A stretch of DNA of 9,580 nucleotides from Akkermansiaceae bacterium (lineage in GTDB: Bacteria; Verrucomicrobiota; Verrucomicrobiia; Verrucomicrobiales; Akkermansiaceae), in assembly GCA_018676385.1 (NCBI GenBank), contig JABHEX010000257.1, positions 1 through 9,580 of the forward strand, written 5' to 3'. Positions within the stretch are counted from its first letter, which is position 1. Each line of letters opens with the position of its first letter. The notes below the pieces were generated by a model. It was not told the DNA's origin and searched no databases. It saw only the letters and a program-made list of their open reading frames with translations. The position numbers were made by a program, and so were the translations under genes. Below are positions 1 through 5,103 of the stretch, one piece after another.

Positions 1-894
1 ATGGATCTTGCTCATGGTGGTCATCTCACGCACGGACATAAGGCTAACTTTTCTGGTAAATTCTATGAAGTCACTCATTACGGTGTCAGCGAAGATGATG
101 AGAGAATCGATTACGATTCACTTGAAGAAATTGCTGAGCAAGTTAAGCCCAAATTAATTACCACAGGAGCTAGTGCTTATCCTCGGGAAATTGATTTTGA
201 GAGAATGGGGGAGATTGCTCGCAAAGTTGGCGCTTATTTATTTGTGGATATGGCGCATATTGCGGGCCTTGTTGCCGCAGGAGTCCATCCCAGTCCTGTA
301 CCGCACGCTGACTTTGTTACTTCCACTACGCACAAGTCATTGCGTGGACCACGAGGCGGCATTATTCTCTGCAAAGAAAAGTATGCAAAAAAAATCGACG
401 GGATGGTGTTTCCCGGAGTTCAAGGTGGCCCTTTGATGCATGTTATTGCGGCAAAGGCCGCATGCTTTGGCGAAATCTTGAATGGAGACTTCAAAAAGTA
501 TTCGCAGCAAGTTGTAAAAAATGCCCAAGCACTTGCTGCTCGACTGACTGAGCATGGCTACCGCATCGTATCTGGCGGTACCGACAACCATTTGATGTTG
601 GTAGATCTGCGCCCAGCTGGCATAGATGGATCTATCGCTCAGAATGCGCTTGATGAGTCAGGTATCACAGTTAACAAAAATTCTATTCCCTTTGATACGG
701 CTGGGCCATTCAAGCCAAGTGGTATACGCATTGGCACGCCTGCTGTGACCACACGAGGTATGAAGGAAAAGGACGCAGAGAAGGTGGCTGATTTCATCCA
801 CGATGCGCTTCAAAGCCATAGTGACGATGCCAGGCTCTCGGAAATTCGTGAGATGGTTTATGAGTTTAACCGAGGTTTTCCGCTGCCAGAGTAA
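1..894 (+). CDS. glyA: Serine hydroxymethyltransferase, 5'-truncated by window edge
   Basis: This is the C-terminal 297 residues of a PLP-dependent serine hydroxymethyltransferase, which interconverts serine and glycine while passing a one-carbon unit to tetrahydrofolate in the cytoplasm. The first codon here is an internal Met in the conserved MDLAHGGHLTHG block, not the start. The PLP site is intact: VDMAH gives Asp83 and His86, and STTHKSLRGPRGG gives the Schiff-base lysine at Lys112. The 29-residue spacing from Asp to Lys equals that of E. coli GlyA (D200 to K229), which places the window edge near residue 118 of the full protein and predicts a total of about 414 residues, normal for the family. 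The C-terminal domain with GTDNHLMLVDLR and RIGTPAVTTRG is also present. The gene ends only 5 nt from the converging dehydrogenase gene. Nothing suggests degradation. Confidence 0.97.
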   Translation: MDLAHGGHLTHGHKANFSGKFYEVTHYGVSEDDERIDYDSLEEIAEQVKPKLITTGASAYPREIDFERMGEIARKVGAYLFVDMAHIAGLVAAGVHPSPVPHADFVTSTTHKSLRGPRGGIILCKEKYAKKIDGMVFPGVQGGPLMHVIAAKAACFGEILNGDFKKYSQQVVKNAQALAARLTEHGYRIVSGGTDNHLMLVDLRPAGIDGSIAQNALDESGITVNKNSIPFDTAGPFKPSGIRIGTPAVTTRGMKEKDAEKVADFIHDALQSHSDDARLSEIREMVYEFNRGFPLPE

Positions 895-899
895 CGAGT

Positions 900-2051
900 T
901 TACTCCGCTGTGATCGTATAAATTTTCCCGTTAAGGCAAACAATCATCAAGCTGCCGTCCTGATCCTCGTTGAATGAGACAATCGAATTGATCTTACCTT
1001 GCTGGGGTCTAAGTCGATCTGTCCAGTCTTCGGTATTGATCGCCTTGCCGTTTTTTAATTCGAATGACCAAATACGTGGGTTTGCATAATCGGCGAAAAA
1101 ATACTTACCTTGGAGTTTCTTGATGGGGCCACGATAAACGTAGCCACCTGTAACAGATAGTCCCTGATTTGATTTGGTGCCATGTTTATAAACGTAGATG
1201 GGATCAACGGATTGGCTCGGTTTGTTACCGCCAACACCGTTCTTGGGTGTTGCAATCAAGCCTTCGCGTAGTCGCCAACCGTAGTTTGCACCACGACCTT
1301 TCCCAGCAGCCATGAAATTGATTTCTTCCCATTGGTTTTGCCCTACATCGCCAATATAAAAATCGCCGGTTTTTCGATCCCATGAACATCGCCATGGATT
1401 GCGCAAGCCATATGCGTAAATTTCAGACTTGGCGTTGGGCTGGTTTTTGAAAGGATTGTCTGAAGGTATGCGGTAACCTGTTTTTGGGGATACATCAATT
1501 CGCAGCAGTTTTCCGAGATAGCTGGATAAATCCTGGGATCGTTTCTTGGGATCGTTTGCGGCGCCGCCATCACCGGTAGCTATGTAAAGATAGCCATCGG
1601 GCCCGAAGCCAATCCACCCACCATTATGATTTCTCGCATCCTGTTTGAAAGTAAGCAACAATTCGCGTGTGTTGGCATCACAACGTAGCATGCCGATGCC
1701 GCTGGCAGTGAATCTGCAGATTTCGGTGTCACCCTGCGTGTTGGTGTAATAAACATAGAAACGTCCATTTTTCAGGTAGTCTTTACTGAATGCTAAACCT
1801 AACAGGCCCTGTTCATTCATGCGTATATTGATGTGTTTGGTGATGTTGAGGAATTTCTGCTTCTTGCCGCTTTGTCTGTGCAGTAAGCAAATAACACCTT
1901 TTTTTTCAACAACCCATAGATGATTTGTTTCTCCAGCGGGTGCTTCAGCCCATACTGGGTTTTTGAATCCAGAGGCAAGCAAAGTGGTGGTAACTTTTGC
2001 CGAGGCAGGTAGAGATATTACTAGGAAAATAAAAAGCCGAAAAATATGCAT
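900..2051 (-). CDS. Exported PQQ-dependent sugar dehydrogenase-like (GSDH / YliI / HHIP-like) beta-propeller protein
   Basis: A 383-residue secreted protein of the glucose/sorbosone dehydrogenase family, a six-bladed beta-propeller that oxidises sugar aldoses outside the cytoplasm using PQQ and calcium. Residues 1-18 form a signal peptide with a likely cut after ASA. Family motifs appear in order: EQGLLGLAF (80-88), NHNGGWIGFGPDGYLYIATGDGG (141-163, quoted by key residues: His142 is the expected catalytic base), GKLLRIDV (180-187), YGLRNPW (214-220, with Arg217/Asn218 matching PQQ-binding positions of soluble glucose dehydrogenase), GDVGQNQWEEIN (234-245), NYGWRLREG (256-264) and GGYVYRG (302-308). 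Length fits the YliI/HHIP-like branch better than the longer Acinetobacter sGDH. The true substrate cannot be read from sequence. An AAGG stretch about 10 nt before the ATG may serve as ribosome binding site. It follows the ECF sigma gene by 51 nt and may be co-transcribed with it. Confidence 0.9.
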   Translation of the reverse strand: MHIFRLFIFLVISLPASAKVTTTLLASGFKNPVWAEAPAGETNHLWVVEKKGVICLLHRQSGKKQKFLNITKHINIRMNEQGLLGLAFSKDYLKNGRFYVYYTNTQGDTEICRFTASGIGMLRCDANTRELLLTFKQDARNHNGGWIGFGPDGYLYIATGDGGAANDPKKRSQDLSSYLGKLLRIDVSPKTGYRIPSDNPFKNQPNAKSEIYAYGLRNPWRCSWDRKTGDFYIGDVGQNQWEEINFMAAGKGRGANYGWRLREGLIATPKNGVGGNKPSQSVDPIYVYKHGTKSNQGLSVTGGYVYRGPIKKLQGKYFFADYANPRIWSFELKNGKAINTEDWTDRLRPQQGKINSIVSFNEDQDGSLMIVCLNGKIYTITAE

Positions 2052-2102
2052 AACAATGATTACCTTAATGCTGGTTTGCTGTGCTGCAAGCCATGAAATA
2101 AG

Positions 2103-2717
2103 TTATTGATCAATGTAGCTGCCTAAAGCAATCTTGAGGGAAGCCCGAGCGCGAAACAACTGACTTTTAACGGCAGACACAGATAAATTGAGCACGCTTG
2201 CAATCTCCTCGTAAGGCATTCCCTCATATCGCCGCAGAACCACAGCCATGCGTTGTTTTTTCGGCAGATTTGCAATAGCTCGATCAACTGCACATTGAAG
2301 TTCTTTGTGAAGTATTTCATCGTCAGGTGACTTCGTTACATCATCAGGCGTTTGTAAGTGATGGTCATCCTCACGCTCATCCATTGAATACTCTTTTCTG
2401 CGGCTGCGTTTTCTGCTTTCATTAAAAACAAGATTGCGAGTGATGGTAAAAAGAAATGTAGTGAACTTCGCTTTGCGTTCATAGCGAGGGGCGCTTTTCC
2501 AAATACGAATAAATACCTGTTGAGCGATATCTTCTGCGTCAGATGAATTGCCTAACATTTTGGCCACGGTGCCGATAACAGCTCCTTGGTGGCGCTCAAT
2601 GAGCTCTTCAAGTGCTTTTTCATCACGGTTTCCTATACGCAACATTAATCCAACATCCACATTGTCATTTGTGAGTTTTTTGGGTGCTGTCTCTTGATTG
2701 GGTGAATCGTTAGTCAT
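2103..2717 (-). CDS. ECF-type RNA polymerase sigma factor (sigma-70 family, region 2 and region 4 only)
   Basis: A 204-residue two-domain sigma factor that would direct core RNA polymerase to a specific promoter set. Region 2 spans about residues 36-103: ALEELIERHQG, then the DAEDIAQQVFIRIWKS signature (60-75) and the promoter-melting stretch FTTFLFTITRNLVFNESRKR. A charged linker (105-135, rich in Asp/Glu) leads to region 4 at about 140-196, with LPKKQRMAV (151-159), YEEIASVLNLSVSAVKSQ (169-186) as the helix-turn-helix and FRARASL after it. Sigma regions 1 and 3 are absent, as expected for ECF factors. The ATG start at 2717 has no clear Shine-Dalgarno sequence upstream. No anti-sigma gene is next to it: downstream is the sugar dehydrogenase, and the divergent gene lacks a zinc-binding anti-sigma motif. 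The ECF group could not be assigned by eye. Confidence 0.95.
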   Translation of the reverse strand: MTNDSPNQETAPKKLTNDNVDVGLMLRIGNRDEKALEELIERHQGAVIGTVAKMLGNSSDAEDIAQQVFIRIWKSAPRYERKAKFTTFLFTITRNLVFNESRKRSRRKEYSMDEREDDHHLQTPDDVTKSPDDEILHKELQCAVDRAIANLPKKQRMAVVLRRYEGMPYEEIASVLNLSVSAVKSQLFRARASLKIALGSYIDQ

Positions 2718-2769
2718 CTGGATAACGGGCGGCGTGTCAGGTAGCTCGACATGATGTCAATGGATGGTA

Positions 2770-2805
2770 ACGGTATGGATGGAGGGGATTTTGTGGATAT
2801 ACCGT
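2770..2805. repeat. Perfect 7-bp inverted repeat, possible operator
   Basis: ACGGTAT at 2770-2776 is mirrored by ATACCGT at 2799-2805, with 22 nt between the arms. The arm centres are 29 bp apart, close to three helical turns, so a dimeric or looping regulator could contact both on one face. A 7-bp match can also arise by chance in 226 nt. Confidence 0.3.
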
Positions 2806-2849
2806 ATGAAACAATGCAACCGAATGAAAGTTGCAACATTTTCACCCTA

Positions 2850-2896
2850 ATTGCCCAGCTGGCAAGGCGATTCTGAAGTAACGAGCTCTGGGCAAT
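2850..2896 (+). repeat. 9-bp inverted repeat upstream of the 2944 gene, possible leader stem
   Basis: ATTGCCCAG (2850-2858) pairs perfectly with CTGGGCAAT (2888-2896) around a 29-nt loop. The 3' arm overlaps a second small hairpin, AGCTC (2884-2888) with GAGCT (2899-2903), which is followed by a short T run (2903-2906). The two structures cannot form together because both use the 2888-2896 stretch. This is a bare attenuator-like layout; the second stem is only 5 bp and the T run only 4, so it is weak as a terminator. Confidence 0.35.
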
Positions 2897-2943
2897 CGGA
2901 GCTTTTCATAACGCACGTGATCTGATAACTAACTCATGCGCTT

Positions 2944-3675
2944 ATGGGAACGACGACAGAAGAAAAAAAACTGAAACCAGTACAGAAAAGTGGTTGTATC
3001 AAAAAACTTGCAGTTCTGTTACTCTTGACGGTGATGGCGTATCTCGGTGTGCACATCTGGTTTTTATGGTTACCCGCCGGAAGTCCTGATGCCACCAGTA
3101 AAGCATTCATCGATGCCACTATTGCAGGCAAACGCGTGTTCCCCGCTCTTAGAGCATATCCAATGGATCATATTGATGGACGGGCAGAGATACTTAGTGG
3201 AGCAACAGTTGACCCACCGATGTTGAAGATTCGGCTCGAAACTGCTGTTGAGCGCAATTATCCGATTACATTTACAGAAGAAGAGATCAATAGTTGGTTG
3301 AGTAAACGTGTTATGTTGAAGCAAGGCGGTTTGGTAGAACCCTATGCTGAGGCACGCGGGGTGTGGGTAGATTTTAAAAAGAATCAAATTGAGATTATTA
3401 TCGAGCGAGATGTATTGGGGAAAACTCATGTGACATCAATGTTCCTGCACTTTGTTCGTAGTAAGAGAGGCTTTGGCATTAGGCGCGATACATCTCATAT
3501 TGGTCAAGTCAGGGTGCCCGGTGGCTTTGCTCGACTTATCATGGGGGCTTTTGAAAACCTTGCTAGTGAGCTCGCCGAAGAAATGAAACCATACAAGGAG
3601 AATGAAATCCGAGATGTTCGTGTCGAAGATGGTAAAATCACCCTCGATCCGCGCAAGCCAGAGGAAAGGTTATGA
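2944..3675 (+). CDS. Membrane-anchored protein of unknown function
   Basis: A 243-residue protein that I do not recognise. It has a short basic cytoplasmic N-terminus (residues 1-21), one hydrophobic segment (about 22-43) and a soluble remainder predicted to sit outside the cytoplasm. The soluble part contains an ITFTEEEINSWLSKRV segment (108-123), two beta-like stretches (VWVDFKKNQIEIIIERDV, 140-157), a GQVRVPGGFARLIMGAF segment (187-203) and a closing DVRVEDGKITLDPR strand (224-237). This order (helix starting with T-x-E-E-[IL]-N, alternating strands, a final v-x-v-x-dG-x-itl strand) recalls DUF2140/YpmS-like and other lipid-binding-type envelope proteins, but only at pattern level. The start lacks a Shine-Dalgarno sequence, and an out-of-frame ATG lies 8 nt upstream. 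The stop overlaps the next start by 4 nt, so the two proteins are probably made together. Confidence 0.8.
   Translation: MGTTTEEKKLKPVQKSGCIKKLAVLLLLTVMAYLGVHIWFLWLPAGSPDATSKAFIDATIAGKRVFPALRAYPMDHIDGRAEILSGATVDPPMLKIRLETAVERNYPITFTEEEINSWLSKRVMLKQGGLVEPYAEARGVWVDFKKNQIEIIIERDVLGKTHVTSMFLHFVRSKRGFGIRRDTSHIGQVRVPGGFARLIMGAFENLASELAEEMKPYKENEIRDVRVEDGKITLDPRKPEERL
3661..3669 (+). promoter_or_regulatory. Ribosome binding site for the 3672 gene, inside the end of the 2944 gene
   Basis: GAGGAAAGG ends 2 nt before the ATG at 3672 and gives a purine-rich site with its GAGG core about 7 nt upstream. It supports the ATGA overlap start and translational coupling. It is the clearest Shine-Dalgarno site in the window. 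Confidence 0.75.
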
Positions 3676-5090
3676 TCTCCCCACGAGACAGTCTTATTCT
3701 AACTGCGAGTTTTTGTCTCGTTTATGCTGCGCCTGTTAGCGCACAAGATTTGGCCCCAGATGAGCCTGATCCACCTTTTAATATTAGGCCTGTTATCCAA
3801 CCTGAACTTCCAGCTGTTCCTCGCAAACAAAGTGCGACTAAGTTCGGTAATATAACGGTGGTTGGTAGCAATCAGCAGATACGTGGTGGAATTGCATCGA
3901 TGGCTCGTGGTGTTTTTACTGAGCTAAATGAGCTTTGTAACCAGAAACAGAGGCAGCTGAAAATCCCAATCGTCATTCGTTTATACGGAACCCAAGGAGA
4001 TGTAAAAAAAAAGCGAAGTATCGCTAGCGATATCGTGCTAATAGAAGGACAGTATCAGCTTAACATACATATCCATTTGGCCCGTGGGATCGACTGGTCT
4101 AAACTACGATACCATGTCATGGAAATGCTTCTTTATGAGCGTGGCTTGGGGAATGGGCAAGTTGTGGAGGATGGGGAGCGAGTTCTGGTCAAGCCGTGGT
4201 TAGTTGTTGGTTTGTTAGAGGTCCTCAACATTCGAGCAAATAGAAGTGATCGCAAACTCTATCAGTCAGAAATACCATATCTTGAAATTCTGTCGCTACA
4301 GAGCATTTTTGATACCTCAGAGAGCAAATGGTTGGCCTTAGCAGGGCTTAAACCCATTGCTTTCCGCGCTATTTCTGGCGCCATGGTCAGTTCTTTAGTT
4401 AGACAACCGAAAGGTAAATCGAGTGTAGCATCCTATCTCGCCGATTTCGCGACATTTAAGGGCGAGGCAGAAAACCTCATGCGCCAGCATTTCCCATCAA
4501 TGAATCAGTCAAGCAACAGTCTTGAGAAATGGTTAAACTTAGAGATGCTTGAGTTAGGCACAGCAAAGGTTAGCGAGGTATTTTCTATATTTGAAACCGA
4601 AAAGCGCCTCAACAGTATTCTTGTTTTGCGTTACCGTGATGAAGAAGATGTTGCTAAAACTATTCCCATTCATGATTACGCTGACGTTATCCAACTAAAA
4701 AGCATGCGTGAACGCTCTGAGGCAGTAGCCGGCGTGCGAGCTGAACTCAGCCGCATTAGCTATCGATGCTTCCCGACGTATCGGCCGTTAATCTATGAAT
4801 ACGACATGATAGTTAGCGATATCGTAACCGCTTCTGCTGACAACATAGACACTCGCTTGAAAAATTTATCAATCAAACGGCAGCAGATAAAAAATGCAGC
4901 TACACGAGTGAGAGACTACTTGGACTGGTATGATATTACACAGTCGAAAGAAATCACTGCTAGTTTTCGGGAATATCGAGAATTTACTGATAAATTAGGA
5001 GAAAAAGCTCTACGGCGAAAAGAAGACGACTTCACAAATAATTATTTGGAGCGTGTCCAGCGAATCTATGGAGGAGAAAAGAGCAACTAA
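3672..5090 (+). CDS. Exported protein of unknown function with a probable degenerate peptidase-MA-like (gluzincin) domain
   Basis: A 472-residue protein with a signal peptide (cut likely after PVSA, residue 24) and a proline-rich linker (28-50). Residues about 60-290 follow the plan of peptidase MA-type gluzincins: strand-rich start with VIRLYG and YQLNIHIHL, then LRYHVMEMLLYERGLG (145-160) where active enzymes carry LRHExxHxLL-RGLG, then KPWLVVGLLEVL (174-185) where active enzymes carry PxWLxEGLAEYL. The HExxH motif is lost (YHVME or HVMEM here) and the expected third-ligand glutamate position is altered. Residues 290-472 are helical and charged and may form a coiled coil. So it is more likely a binding or structural protein than a protease; this domain reading is mine and needs a profile search. 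The start overlaps the 2944 stop (ATGA), so the pair likely works together at the envelope. It ends 13 nt from a converging gene. Confidence 0.85.
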   Translation: MISPRDSLILTASFCLVYAAPVSAQDLAPDEPDPPFNIRPVIQPELPAVPRKQSATKFGNITVVGSNQQIRGGIASMARGVFTELNELCNQKQRQLKIPIVIRLYGTQGDVKKKRSIASDIVLIEGQYQLNIHIHLARGIDWSKLRYHVMEMLLYERGLGNGQVVEDGERVLVKPWLVVGLLEVLNIRANRSDRKLYQSEIPYLEILSLQSIFDTSESKWLALAGLKPIAFRAISGAMVSSLVRQPKGKSSVASYLADFATFKGEAENLMRQHFPSMNQSSNSLEKWLNLEMLELGTAKVSEVFSIFETEKRLNSILVLRYRDEEDVAKTIPIHDYADVIQLKSMRERSEAVAGVRAELSRISYRCFPTYRPLIYEYDMIVSDIVTASADNIDTRLKNLSIKRQQIKNAATRVRDYLDWYDITQSKEITASFREYREFTDKLGEKALRRKEDDFTNNYLERVQRIYGGEKSN

Positions 5091-5103
5091 AAGATGCCAA
5101 ATG

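Larger units (their letters stand above)
2718..2943. promoter_or_regulatory. Divergent intergenic control region with several short inverted repeats
   Basis: This 226-nt gap separates the divergent starts of the sigma gene and the 2944 gene, so both promoters should lie in it. No ORF of note is present. A perfect TTGACA on the minus strand (2760-2755) faces the sigma gene, but no TATAAT-like box lies 16-18 nt further on. No convincing sigma-70 promoter was found on the plus strand either. Instead there are short symmetrical elements: GACATGATGTC (2748-2758), ACGGTAT/ATACCGT arms (2770-2776 and 2799-2805), GTTGCAAC (2830-2837) with a further TGCAAC at 2815-2820, CCAGCTGG (2855-2862) and ATTGCCCAG/CTGGGCAAT arms (2850-2858 and 2888-2896). 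Control by an alternative sigma factor, including autoregulation, would be consistent with this but is inference. Confidence 0.5.

Noticed and set aside
2755..2760. TTGACA on the minus strand upstream of the sigma gene as a sigma-70 -35 box
   Set aside because: Positions 16-18 nt downstream hold GC-rich sequence with no resemblance to a -10 box, so a promoter call is not supported.
2855..2862. CCAGCTGG palindrome as a separate operator
   Set aside because: An isolated 8-bp palindrome overlapping the larger inverted repeat is too easily explained by chance to list on its own.
3070..3429. 119-codon minus-strand open frame inside the 2944 gene
   Set aside because: Antisense shadow of the 2944 coding sequence, which has a membrane segment, coupling to the next gene and coherent composition.
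2944..3675. The 2944 product as the anti-sigma factor of the divergent sigma gene
   Set aside because: It has one membrane segment but only about 21 residues on the cytoplasmic side and no zinc-binding anti-sigma motif; kept only as an open possibility under findings.
4004..4012. Run of nine A in the 3672 gene as a programmed slippage site
   Set aside because: Runs of eight A or T also occur in glyA (387-394) and the dehydrogenase gene, so such runs are common here, and the zero frame stays open and coherent to the natural stop.
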